A DNA stretch of 64,000 bases, from positions 124,001-188,000 of the forward strand of contig JAULBX010011099.1 in NCBI GenBank assembly GCA_032358255.1. Direction: 5' to 3'. Source of the stretch: Heterotrichella gracilis. Taxonomy: Eukaryota; Sar; Xanthophyceae; Tribonematales; Xanthonemataceae. The notes below the pieces were generated by a model. That model was not told the DNA's origin and searched no databases. It saw only the letters and a program-made list of their open reading frames with translations. Shown piece after piece: positions 46,376 to 55,332 of the stretch. Position 1 is the stretch's first letter; the number at the start of each line of letters is the position of its first letter. Both the position numbers and the translations under genes were made by a program.

Positions 46376-47188
46376 TTACTTTCTTCCACCTCTTCTGCCG
46401 GCGCCATGACAAGCTTTTCGCGGGTCCGGCAATTTTAAATTGATGGTTAAACCATAATAAAAATACCAGTCTCTGGTGTTAGGATTGCCCCGCATACTGC
46501 CCGGAGTGGTGGCAGGATCACCATTATCGGCATTGCTCTTAGGATAACTTCCCTTAATATCATCCAAATAATCGGTGAAAGTTCTTCTTGGTCCCCATTC
46601 TACTCCGAAGCCCCATTTATCGCCCGCATTCCATTTTAATCCAACACCAAAAGGAACACTTACTTGAATTTTAGGGTAAGCTTTCTCTTGATTTTCTGTG
46701 TTTTGTGCCCTCAATTCCTCACCGCCACTGCCAATAGGATTAAAATAATACCCGGCCAAACCGGCAAAAATAAATAAAGTAAAACGGTAACGGTCGTGAC
46801 CAATACGGTATTCTACAAAATTAAATTCGGCAATACTGCTGGCTTCGTAAATATTTGAACTAAAACTTAAATTGCGTTCTTGTTGATTGGCATTGCTGCT
46901 TTGCGCATCGTTGCCGCTGATCTTGCCGTAAGTAAATCCAAAACGAAAAGCATAACGGTAATTTGGGTTGTAGCGAAAAAATAAACCGATGGCCGGATGA
47001 GAATCTTTAAAATGGCCGGTGGTATTGATGTCACCAATGTAATAACTTCCACCCAGTAATAATCCCAACTCACGGTCATGAAAATTCCGTTTGCGTGTTT
47101 GAGAAAATCCGCTCAAGGCAAGAATACAAAAAAGATATAAAAAACTGCGTTTTAACAAGTCACCTATCTGAACGCAAAAATACGGCAT
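46376..47188 (-). CDS. DUF6089 family outer-membrane-type protein
   Basis: 270 residues. The ELGLLLGGSYYIGDIN, FRFGFTYGKISG and GVGLKWNAGDKWGFGVEWGPRRTFTDYLDD segments match DUF6089, a Bacteroidota barrel family of unknown function. The ATG at 47188 adds ten residues and itself runs into a TATTTTTG promoter-like box; an in-frame TTG at 47158 would leave a compact signal peptide (KRSFLYLFCILALSGFSQ) and may be the real start. Convergent with the BNR gene and divergent from the porin. Confidence 0.85.
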   Translation of the reverse strand: MPYFCVQIGDLLKRSFLYLFCILALSGFSQTRKRNFHDRELGLLLGGSYYIGDINTTGHFKDSHPAIGLFFRYNPNYRYAFRFGFTYGKISGNDAQSSNANQQERNLSFSSNIYEASSIAEFNFVEYRIGHDRYRFTLFIFAGLAGYYFNPIGSGGEELRAQNTENQEKAYPKIQVSVPFGVGLKWNAGDKWGFGVEWGPRRTFTDYLDDIKGSYPKSNADNGDPATTPGSMRGNPNTRDWYFYYGLTINLKLPDPRKACHGAGRRGGRK

Positions 47189-47213
47189 TTATTGTGCTTA
47201 TTTTGCCTAATAA

Positions 47214-48380
47214 ATGCCAATGACAAAGAATTCCCTGCTTCTTTTTGCCATCCTTTACCTCTGTTTGAGTTCAAGTGCTCAGCAAAAAGACAGTGCCTCT
47301 TCCTCACAAAAAACCAAACTGGTCTTTGGTTTTGAAGATGATTTTGAACTGCAAGGGACACAAATTGCCACCAAAATAGATAGTTTATTGCATCCTGAAT
47401 TCAGGATCAGCGGTTACGTTTCTACCTACTTTGCTTATTACGACGACGAAACGGAAGTCAATAATTTTGTTCAGTTTCCTACATTGGCACCGCGAAAAGA
47501 TCAGTTTTCATTGAACATGGCCTTGATCAAATTTGAGTATAAAAGTGAGTCTCTGCGTTCAATTGTTGCTTTGCATTATGGCGATATTCCAGAAAGTTCA
47601 TGGCCGGCCACATTTAATTTAATTCAGGAAGCACATGCCGGAATACGCTTACATAAAAAGTTATGGCTTGACGCCGGTTTCTTTAAATCGCACATTGGGA
47701 TAGAGAGCTTTCAGCCACGTGAAAACATCACATCAAGCATGTCTATTCCTAACTTTTATGATCCCTATTTTTTAAGCGGAGCCAAATTGACCTATCTGCC
47801 CAATTCGAAGTTGAGCTTACAACTTTGTGTGTTTAACGGTTACAATGAGTACATTGACAATAATAAAAACAAAGCCATTGATTTTTCGATGAATTATAAT
47901 CTAAATGACGCCATTTCCATTACCTACAACTTCTTAACCTGTGATGAAACGCCCGATGCAAATCCTATTAAACATCAACGCTATTATCAAAATCTATATG
48001 CTACCTACATACGTAAAAAACTAACCCTTGGTGTAGATGCTAATTTTGGATTACAGGAAAACTCCCTTAAAAGTGATACCAGTAAAATGGCTGCTATGCA
48101 CAGTGCCTTGCTGGTTGCTAAATACCAATTTCATAAACACTTATCCAGTTACGGGAGAATAGAATATTTTACGGATCCAGACCAAATTCTTTCCAACAAT
48201 GTTAATATGGGTAGTCATATTAACGGAATAACATTGGGTTTTGAATTTGAACCTCAACAAAATGCCGCCCTAAGTTTGGAGTGGCGTGGCTTAAACTCAG
48301 ATAATATGATCTTTAAACAAGGGAATAAAACCTTAAATCATCGCAATGAAATTATAGTTTGCTTAGATTTGTGGTTCTAA
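47214..48380 (+). CDS. Putative beta-barrel porin (bbp2 family)
   Basis: 388 residues: signal peptide (1-22, SSAQ), a barrel with STYFAYYDDE, WLDAGFFKSHIGIESFQPRENITSSMSI and a C-terminal LDLWF aromatic end, matching OmpL-like bbp2 proteins. It likely forms a diffusion channel of unknown specificity. murI follows 22 bp later on the same strand. Confidence 0.8.
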   Translation: MPMTKNSLLLFAILYLCLSSSAQQKDSASSSQKTKLVFGFEDDFELQGTQIATKIDSLLHPEFRISGYVSTYFAYYDDETEVNNFVQFPTLAPRKDQFSLNMALIKFEYKSESLRSIVALHYGDIPESSWPATFNLIQEAHAGIRLHKKLWLDAGFFKSHIGIESFQPRENITSSMSIPNFYDPYFLSGAKLTYLPNSKLSLQLCVFNGYNEYIDNNKNKAIDFSMNYNLNDAISITYNFLTCDETPDANPIKHQRYYQNLYATYIRKKLTLGVDANFGLQENSLKSDTSKMAAMHSALLVAKYQFHKHLSSYGRIEYFTDPDQILSNNVNMGSHINGITLGFEFEPQQNAALSLEWRGLNSDNMIFKQGNKTLNHRNEIIVCLDLWF

Positions 48381-48402
48381 ACAAAAAATAAACTTCATCA
48401 TT

Positions 48403-49236
48403 TTGGAAGGAAAAACGACATATCAACCCATCGGCATTTTCGACAGCGGTTTCGGAGGATTAACTGTTTTAAAAGAAATAGTAAAAGAACTTCCGCAATA
48501 CGATTATCTCTATTTAGGTGATAATGCCAGGGCGCCTTATGGCTCCAGGAGTTTTGAAACGGTTTATGAATATACTTTAGAGTGTGTAAAACACTTGTTT
48601 GATAAAGGTTGTCACCTCGTTATACTTGCTTGTAACACGGCTTCTGCCAAAGCCTTGAGAACGATCCAACAAAAAGATCTTCCCCTTCTTGCTCCCGACA
48701 AACGGGTGTTAGGCGTGATACGGCCCACGGCAGAAATCATCGGCAAATACAGTAAAAGCGGACATGTAGGAGTGCTCGGCACTCCTGGAACCGTTAGTTC
48801 TGAATCATATTTGGTGGAAATAGAAAAACTATTTCCACATTTAAACGTGTATCAGGAAGCTTGTCCGATGTGGGTGCCTTTAATTGAGAACAATGAATTT
48901 CGCAACGAAGGCGCGGAATTTTTTATTAAAAAGCATGTGGAGAATCTCATGCATCAACAAAAAAATATTGATGCGATCATTTTAGGCTGCACGCATTATC
49001 CCTTAATTGAAGATCAGATCAAAAAATATTTACCTCAACAGGTTAAATTAATTTCACAAGGGTCTATTGTTGCTAAAGGATTAAAGGATTATTTAACCCG
49101 TCACCCTGAAATGGAAAAAAATTGCAGCAAAGGAAAATCGGTTTCTTTTTTTACTACCGATCTGCCGGAGACTTTTGATAAAGCGGCGAGTTTGTTTTAT
49201 GGAGAGCCACTAAAATCAAAGCATTTGGGCTTGTAA
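48403..49236 (+). CDS. murI: Glutamate racemase
   Basis: 277 residues, TTG start. It interconverts L- and D-glutamate for peptidoglycan. Catalytic motifs FDSGFGGLTV (acidic residue), ACNTASA (first Cys) and GCTHYPL (second Cys) are intact, along with NARAPYG. The stop codon lies in the loop of a hairpin just downstream. It is the second gene after the porin. Confidence 0.95.
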   Translation: MEGKTTYQPIGIFDSGFGGLTVLKEIVKELPQYDYLYLGDNARAPYGSRSFETVYEYTLECVKHLFDKGCHLVILACNTASAKALRTIQQKDLPLLAPDKRVLGVIRPTAEIIGKYSKSGHVGVLGTPGTVSSESYLVEIEKLFPHLNVYQEACPMWVPLIENNEFRNEGAEFFIKKHVENLMHQQKNIDAIILGCTHYPLIEDQIKKYLPQQVKLISQGSIVAKGLKDYLTRHPEMEKNCSKGKSVSFFTTDLPETFDKAASLFYGEPLKSKHLGL

Positions 49237-49244
49237 ACAAGCCC
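49227..49244 (+). terminator. Hairpin containing the murI stop codon
   Basis: GGGCTTGT (49227-49234) pairs with ACAAGCCC (49237-49244), and the murI TAA lies at the loop and its edges. A T-run is weak, so efficiency as a terminator is uncertain. Confidence 0.5.
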
Positions 49245-49250
49245 ATAAAT

Positions 49251-49400
49251 TTGGAAAAGTTTAGCTTCTCTTAATTCGATTCAACTTTTCCAAGTTTGAT
49301 TCGGTTAAATTCAAAATAAATTGGAAAAGTTAAGCTCGGTTTGCAGATTAACTTTGGAAAAGTTTTGTTCGTTTAAATGAAGTTTAAATTTCCAAAGTTT
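49251..49400. repeat. Iterated TTGGAAAAGTT motifs downstream of murI
   Basis: TTGGAAAAGTT occurs directly at 49251, 49321 and 49354, in inverse (AACTTTTCCAA) at 49283-49293, and a diverged inverse TTTCCAAAGTTT at 49389-49400. The copy at 49350-49364 is extended to AACTTTGGAAAAGTT. This fills the 195-bp gap between converging murI and the AsmA-like gene, with no gene in it. Confidence 0.7.
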
Positions 49401-49431
49401 AAAACATTTTTAAACGAAAAATTTGCAAATC

Positions 49432-52254
49432 TTATTTCTTATTCGCCGCGGCTTTTGCATCGGCTCTCACCTTGGCGTCATCCAGAATTTTTTTGCCTTG
49501 CACATCTGCCTTATCTAAAATAGCCTGCGCTTGTTTATCTACCTCCTTTTTAGCGACCTCTGCCGCTTTTCTGGCAGCCAGTTTGGCTATTGGATTCGTG
49601 GCTTGTTCAACCATCTTATCTGCATTGGCATAACCTTCTTGTTTGGTTTTATCAGCTAATACCTGTGCATCTGCTTTTAATTTATCCACCTGCAATTTAG
49701 CATCATCTAAAATTTTCTGAGCTTCTTCATTGGCTTTATCAATTCCGGCATTTAAGGCCTGAGTAGTGACTGTAGAAACCACATTTGCTTTCGCATCTTC
49801 CTTCAAACTGGTTTTAATCGTTGGATTCGTAACGGTTCCTCCCATTTTTACATTCACTTTTACTTTATCGCCTAAGGCCACATTGGTTCCGGCTGCCGCG
49901 TTGGCCTGATTCATTAAACTGTTCAAGGCGCTATTGGCTGAGCTTCCAAACATACTTCTTGGAATTTCCATTTTATAGGTATAATCAATGGTTTGATCTA
50001 AACCAGTGCTGCCGCTGATATTTGTTTTAATGTCGCCGATCTTCACATCAAAGGGCTCCAGATTTAATCTTCCGTCTTTAATAAAGTAATTGGCATTGAT
50101 ATTATCTACCTGCATGTTTTTAAGCTGTTCTATTTTTAATGCTTCGCCAAGTTTCATAAAGGGGGGAAATCCTCCTATGTTTACCTGATTGGTTTTAAAA
50201 ACGCCTTTTGCATTCACGGCATTCAGATCCGGTTCCATTTTATCATTTAAGGAAGTATTGAAATTTTCAATGGTTGCCGTAAACATGCCTTTTGCGTATT
50301 CTCCAATTGGCGCTATTTTCTGAACCGTATTAAAAGTTTTAAACGTTTTTTGAATGTCAAAATTTTCCATTCTAAAATTCATGGCCACCGTTGGTTTTTT
50401 ATTATTGGTAGTTTCATAAAAGCCATTCAATAAAAGAGCACCGCCAATCACATTCATTTTTAAATTTGTCATATCCACCTTCTCATTTCTGATCACCACA
50501 TTTCCATCCAAATTTTCGATCACCATATCAGTATATAACATTTTTGTAATTTTTGCATCAATGTTAAAATCGTAATTAGCGGGAACTAAAAATATTTCCG
50601 TGGCTGCTGTATCTGCCGCTACTGTTGCCGTTGTTACCGCAGCAGTATCCGTTGAAGCCATTAATTCGTTCAGGTCTATTAAATTACTGGTCATTCCAAA
50701 ATTTCCTTTTATCAATTCATCTTTGAACATGAATTGCAGCATGTTATCGATGCGTCCTTGCGCTTTTATATCCGACTTACCCAACAAGGCATCAAAGGCC
50801 GCCAATTCAACATACTGGGTGGTGAAATTAAGTCGCATGGTATTTAATTTCACTTCATAAGGCAATGTTTTGGTCTTGTAATCCATCGCGCTGATCTCAA
50901 AAAAACCACTGGCTTTAAATTTATCGTATTCTTGTTTGTCAATGGCACTCATGTGTCCATCGGCATTGATATCTGCTTTAATGATTCCGCTTAAATTGTC
51001 TCCTGCTTCCATGGGTACAAAATCTTTTACAGAAGCCAGATTGATCATACCTTTCATGTTTGCTTTTATTCCCGGATCAGAAATAGGCGTGCTAATGTGG
51101 GCGGTAATATCTACAGGGTTTTCAGCCATCTCCACATGAAATTTATTCACATCTACCGTTGTTGCATCTAAAACTCCTGTTGGATTTAAGATCTTCACAT
51201 CGACCTGAATGTTGTTGACCGATTTAGGCAGGCTCGGATATTTGAACATCGCATTTGAGATCAACAAGTTTAATCCAAATGCGGGTAGCTCAGAGGCGTT
51301 ATACCTCCCCTTGGCATGTCCATCTAAGGCCAACTTACCTGCTGTTTTCACCGATTCAAAATCCTTACTGTAAACACTTGGGATCAGTGATAAAATGGCT
51401 TTAAATTCTGTTTGTTTGGCGTGGAATTTCAGATCCATATCGATGTTTGTATCCGGCATCAACACATACCCGTCGAGGCCCATGGCCAGATCGTTCAGTT
51501 TAAATTCATTTTCCTTAAAAGTGAATTTCATTTTTGGCATATCCATGTCCAGATCAGCTTTCATGAACGTGTGTACCTTATTCAAATAAGCCACACCATC
51601 CATTTTATATGTAGTTCTGGCGATTTCCAGTAAATTCTGCATCACAAAATTATCTTGTGTGAAATCTCCCTTTAAACTATAATTAAAGTTATCCAGTTCA
51701 GCATACATGTTTCCTTCTTTATCATCATACACAATAAAGGCTTCTGTGATCTTAAACTCTTTTAATTTCATGGCGAATTTTGTTGCCGCCGTGTCAACAG
51801 GTTCTTCAGCTGCTGTAGTATCAGTGCTGGCTTTGGCAATATCCCAATTAGCCTTGCCGTTTTTTAAAACTTTAGCGAAAATGCGCGCTTTGTCAATCAC
51901 GATGGAATTGATCTGGTATGGGCCGCCATTTAAGACGCTTTTTAAATTAATGTCTGTTTTTAAGGAACCTATATAGGCAAAGGTGTCTTTGTCAAATTCA
52001 TTCACACCAATCACACTTACGTTCTCAATTTTAAATCTAAAATCAGGAAAGGAAGAAATTAAACTCAGATCAAAATCACCAAAATCGACTTTTGCATTAA
52101 GGTTGGCATTGGCTTGTTCTTTCACCAAGGCAACAATTTTTCCCTTAAAGATAAAAGGGGCAGCGATCAATAAAACAAGGATCAGTAAAATGGAAATACC
52201 TGTCCATTTTAAAATACGGCTTAACAGACTCTTTTTTGTTTTTTCAGTTGTCAT
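49432..52254 (-). CDS. AsmA-like protein
   Basis: 940 residues: one N-terminal membrane helix (about 16-35), then a long beta-helical or repeat-built body with the AsmA N-terminal signature (LKVDFGDFDLSLISSFPDFRFKIENVSV-like, around 45-75) and the C-terminal AsmA block (about 690-790; NIGGFPPFMKLGEALKIEQLKN...SGSTGLDQTIDYTYKMEIPRSMFG). AsmA proteins move lipids across the periplasm. The last 110 residues are an Ala/Lys/Asp/Gln-rich amphipathic helix with repeats of ILDDAKxxxDKxKADA, unusual for the family. Confidence 0.8.
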   Translation of the reverse strand: MTTEKTKKSLLSRILKWTGISILLILVLLIAAPFIFKGKIVALVKEQANANLNAKVDFGDFDLSLISSFPDFRFKIENVSVIGVNEFDKDTFAYIGSLKTDINLKSVLNGGPYQINSIVIDKARIFAKVLKNGKANWDIAKASTDTTAAEEPVDTAATKFAMKLKEFKITEAFIVYDDKEGNMYAELDNFNYSLKGDFTQDNFVMQNLLEIARTTYKMDGVAYLNKVHTFMKADLDMDMPKMKFTFKENEFKLNDLAMGLDGYVLMPDTNIDMDLKFHAKQTEFKAILSLIPSVYSKDFESVKTAGKLALDGHAKGRYNASELPAFGLNLLISNAMFKYPSLPKSVNNIQVDVKILNPTGVLDATTVDVNKFHVEMAENPVDITAHISTPISDPGIKANMKGMINLASVKDFVPMEAGDNLSGIIKADINADGHMSAIDKQEYDKFKASGFFEISAMDYKTKTLPYEVKLNTMRLNFTTQYVELAAFDALLGKSDIKAQGRIDNMLQFMFKDELIKGNFGMTSNLIDLNELMASTDTAAVTTATVAADTAATEIFLVPANYDFNIDAKITKMLYTDMVIENLDGNVVIRNEKVDMTNLKMNVIGGALLLNGFYETTNNKKPTVAMNFRMENFDIQKTFKTFNTVQKIAPIGEYAKGMFTATIENFNTSLNDKMEPDLNAVNAKGVFKTNQVNIGGFPPFMKLGEALKIEQLKNMQVDNINANYFIKDGRLNLEPFDVKIGDIKTNISGSTGLDQTIDYTYKMEIPRSMFGSSANSALNSLMNQANAAAGTNVALGDKVKVNVKMGGTVTNPTIKTSLKEDAKANVVSTVTTQALNAGIDKANEEAQKILDDAKLQVDKLKADAQVLADKTKQEGYANADKMVEQATNPIAKLAARKAAEVAKKEVDKQAQAILDKADVQGKKILDDAKVRADAKAAANKK

Positions 52255-52381
52255 GATCTTAAATTAAGAAATATAAAAATAAGAAGAATTAGCAAACCAG
52301 AATCTCTTTAATTCTCTGGAATCAATTAATTATACCTTTTTAGCAAATACGGTCTTATAAAAAAGATTCCGTTGGTGAGAT

Positions 52382-54220
52382 TTAGGCTAATTCAAATTGC
52401 ATTTTGCTCAATTTGTAATACAGGCCTTCTTCATTCTGAATTAACTCCTGGTGCGTACCGCTTTCTTGAACACAGCCTTGCTGTAAAACAACAATTTTAT
52501 CGGCATTTTTGATCGTTGCTAGGCGATGCGCTATTACTACACTGGTTCTCCCTATCATTAATTTATCAAGCGCTTCTTGCACTAGTCGTTCACTTTCGCT
52601 ATCGAGACTGGAGGTGGCCTCATCTAAAATTAAAATGCTTGGGTTTTTTAATAAAGCCCTTGCAAGAGCAATGCGCTGGCGTTGACCGCCCGACAATTGG
52701 ATTCCTCTTTCTCCAACCAAGGTATTAAATGTATCCGGAAAAGAAGTAATGAACTCATACGCATTGGCTTTTTTAGCGGCTTCAAAAATTTCTTCTTCTG
52801 TGGCATTTGGTTTACCATAGGCAATATTATCGCGTATAGTGCCCGCAAATAAAATCACATCTTGTGGAACGAGCGCAATTTGTTTACGAAGATCTGTTAA
52901 TGAAATGGTCTTATTATCGATGCCATCAATCAATACAGAACCACTGCTTGGATCGTAAAAACGCAGGATCAGGGAAGAAATGGTGGTTTTGCCCGAGCCG
53001 CTGGAACCTACTAGCGCCACAGTTTGTCCGGCTTTCACAGTAAAATCGACATTCTTTAACACTGTAAAATCGGGTCGGGAAGGATAATTAAACGATACAT
53101 TTTTAAATTGAATTTCGCCTTTGGTATGCACCATCACTTCGTTTTGTTTAGCCAGGTCAATGCTTTCAATACCACCATCAATTAATTCAAACACACGATC
53201 AGTGGCGCCCAAGGCTCTTTGGATGGAGGCAATTTGTTCAGGCAGTCCGCCTAAGGAAGCCGCAACAAATAAAGCGAGCATCATAAATTTACCAAATTCA
53301 TCGGCCGATATTTTACCTTGAATTTTAGCATCTACCATTAAGAATAAAATGAAGAAAACTGCTCCAAACACACAGGTGATGACGAAGGCAAAAAAAGATC
53401 CTCTGAACAAACCATACTTAAAACCAAATATTTTTATTTCACTGGTTTTATCAGTGTAGCGTTTTATTTCATACGCTTCGTTGGTAAAGGTTTTCACGTT
53501 GGTAATTCCGGTAAGACTTTCACCAACGATCACGTTGGCTTCCGCTATTTTATCCTGAAAGGTTTTAGAATATTTTCGGATCTTTTTTGCGAAAAGGATG
53601 GAGGTAACTGTTAATGGCGGGATAATAAAAATAAACCATCGGGCTATGTTCCAGTCAATGTAATATAGCATAAGGGCCAATCCCCCAAGACCAACGATGG
53701 TTTGACGAATTAATTCGGCAATATTTACAGTAAAGGCTTCTGAAATGACATTAATATCGGTAGCCATTCGACTACTGAGCTCAGCCACCTGATTTTTGGA
53801 AAAGAAGCCCATAGGCATTTGAATGATGCGGGAATAGGTATCGTTTCGAAGGCCTTGAAGCAAATTTTCGGTTACTTGAGTAAAAAAATACACCCTTCCG
53901 AAGGAAAAGATGCCCTGTATAAGTAAAATAACCAATAAAATGAGTCCTAATTGATACAATTCGTGTTGTAATTGTTCTTGTGGCAGGGTATTATTCCCAA
54001 AAAAACCAAATAAAGATCCTGATTTTAAGGGAAATAAGAGTCCAACGGAGGCTGTTCCTACCAAAAAGAACATTCCAAGGAAGAATTTCCACTTTTGTTT
54101 TTCTAAATAAGAGAAAAGGCGAAGTGATTTTTTAAGGTTTTCCTTATTAAGTTTCGCTTTTGGGAGATCTGCAATGCCGTTATTTGTCGCTCCCGCTTGG
54201 GAGCCCCTTTGTTTTGCCAT
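52382..54220 (-). CDS. ABC exporter (half-transporter, MsbA/BmrA-like)
   Basis: 612 residues: six-helix membrane domain (about 40-350) then the ATPase (about 370-610) with Walker A GSSGSGKTT, signature QLSGGQRQRIALARALLKNP, Walker B SILILDEATSSLD and the HRLATI switch. It acts as a homodimer that exports lipid or drugs; MsbA-like lipid A flipping is possible given lpxK, but not shown. It is monocistronic, divergent from rpmH. Confidence 0.88.
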   Translation of the reverse strand: MAKQRGSQAGATNNGIADLPKAKLNKENLKKSLRLFSYLEKQKWKFFLGMFFLVGTASVGLLFPLKSGSLFGFFGNNTLPQEQLQHELYQLGLILLVILLIQGIFSFGRVYFFTQVTENLLQGLRNDTYSRIIQMPMGFFSKNQVAELSSRMATDINVISEAFTVNIAELIRQTIVGLGGLALMLYYIDWNIARWFIFIIPPLTVTSILFAKKIRKYSKTFQDKIAEANVIVGESLTGITNVKTFTNEAYEIKRYTDKTSEIKIFGFKYGLFRGSFFAFVITCVFGAVFFILFLMVDAKIQGKISADEFGKFMMLALFVAASLGGLPEQIASIQRALGATDRVFELIDGGIESIDLAKQNEVMVHTKGEIQFKNVSFNYPSRPDFTVLKNVDFTVKAGQTVALVGSSGSGKTTISSLILRFYDPSSGSVLIDGIDNKTISLTDLRKQIALVPQDVILFAGTIRDNIAYGKPNATEEEIFEAAKKANAYEFITSFPDTFNTLVGERGIQLSGGQRQRIALARALLKNPSILILDEATSSLDSESERLVQEALDKLMIGRTSVVIAHRLATIKNADKIVVLQQGCVQESGTHQELIQNEEGLYYKLSKMQFELA

Positions 54221-54315
54221 AGAAAATGCAAAATTAGGTGATAAATCCTTTCACCTGTCATTTAATTGTAATTTTGACCGACCTGTTCACCGATTGTTGA
54301 TTTTTTCAAATAAAA

Positions 54316-54346
54316 TTTGTCGGAACGAAAATTAGCCCTATATTTG
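54316..54346 (+). promoter_or_regulatory. Consensus Bacteroidota promoter for rpmH
   Basis: TTTG at 54316-54319, exactly 19 bases, then TATATTTG at 54339-54346, a full match to TTTG-N19-TAnnTTTG. The expected transcript has a leader of about 40 nt. Confidence 0.82.
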
Positions 54347-54389
54347 CACTCCATTTTTAGGAATTATAAAACATTAAATATAGAATATC

Positions 54390-54545
54390 ATGAAAAGGAC
54401 CTTCCAACCATCGCAGCGCAAGAGAAAAAACAAACATGGTTTTAAAGAGCGTATGGCTACTGCAAACGGACGTCGTGTATTGGCTTCTCGTCGTGCAAAA
54501 GGACGCGCTAAATTAACTGTTAGCAGCGAAAAAACTCACAAATAG
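54390..54545 (+). CDS. rpmH: 50S ribosomal protein L34
   Basis: 51 residues, strongly basic, beginning [18 protein letters not shown] and containing [21 protein letters not shown], the L34 signature. Structural protein of the large ribosomal subunit. In many bacteria rpmH opens the rnpA cluster near the origin; here a terminator follows directly, so no such cluster is present. Confidence 0.97.
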   Translation: MKRTFQPSQRKRKNKHGFKERMATANGRRVLASRRAKGRAKLTVSSEKTHK

Positions 54546-54564
54546 TATTTCTTTTAGAAAGCGT

Positions 54565-54597
54565 AAAAGCCGTTCAGTGACCCTGAACGGCTTTTTT
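54565..54597 (+). terminator. rpmH terminator
   Basis: AAAAGCCGTTCAG (54565-54577) pairs perfectly with CTGAACGGCTTTT (54583-54595), followed by a T-run. Confidence 0.9.
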
Positions 54598-54612
54598 TGT
54601 TTGCTGAAGCAG

Positions 54613-55332
54613 CTAATCTGCCAAAATCTCTCGTAACACCTCTAAGCTTCTCATTTCATTAAACGCCGGTATATGCAATTTGTAATAGGCTAATAAAATC
54701 TCTAAAAGTGTTTTGCGTTGTATATGATCGATGTTAACTTTTAAGCTATTGATCTTCAAAAATTCGGAGAACAATTTAGAATCAGAGGCATTTAAGCCCA
54801 GAGGCATGGTTAAGCTGAGCCCTGAAAATTTTCCCTCTCGGCAATCGAAATAACACAGGCTCGCACTGTAATTGTTTTGCGGCTCAAATCCCAGGTATTT
54901 ACTGAGCTCACTTAAAAAATACAAATGCAGATTCACATAATTATCTTCGCTATCGTTTAAATACTTGATGCAGGTTTCAACAAACTCAAACAGATGCTCG
55001 TTTGCCCCCTGCTCCTTTAATGTTTTGAGAAGAATTTCGTTGAGAAATTGCGCAATGCTCAGTTTTGAAATGGAATGAGACAGTCCGTTAGTAACATAAT
55101 AACACCTGGCCTCGGTTAATTGATGGAGGTCTTTGTTTTGTTTGATGATCAACTCTACATCCACTAAACTTAAGGGTAACACGCCACTTGCTCTCACTTT
55201 GGAAGAAGGCGAATTTCCAACATGAGCCACAACGCTAATGGTTCCGTGATCTTTTGTAAATAATTTAAGGATGCATTTTTTATCGCCATGTTTAATGGCC
55301 TGCAGTACAATGGCTTTGTCGGAGATGCGCAT
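54613..55332 (-). CDS. recO: DNA repair protein RecO
   Basis: 239 residues with the N-terminal OB-fold (KAIVLQAIKHGDKKCILKLFTKDHGTISVVAHVG) and the helical C-terminal domain of RecO, which loads RecA with RecR on single-stranded DNA. Cys positions for a zinc finger are incomplete. Its start overlaps the end of porZ by 1 bp (ATGC/TAA-type junction), so they are co-transcribed. Confidence 0.88.
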   Translation of the reverse strand: MRISDKAIVLQAIKHGDKKCILKLFTKDHGTISVVAHVGNSPSSKVRASGVLPLSLVDVELIIKQNKDLHQLTEARCYYVTNGLSHSISKLSIAQFLNEILLKTLKEQGANEHLFEFVETCIKYLNDSEDNYVNLHLYFLSELSKYLGFEPQNNYSASLCYFDCREGKFSGLSLTMPLGLNASDSKLFSEFLKINSLKVNIDHIQRKTLLEILLAYYKLHIPAFNEMRSLEVLREILAD

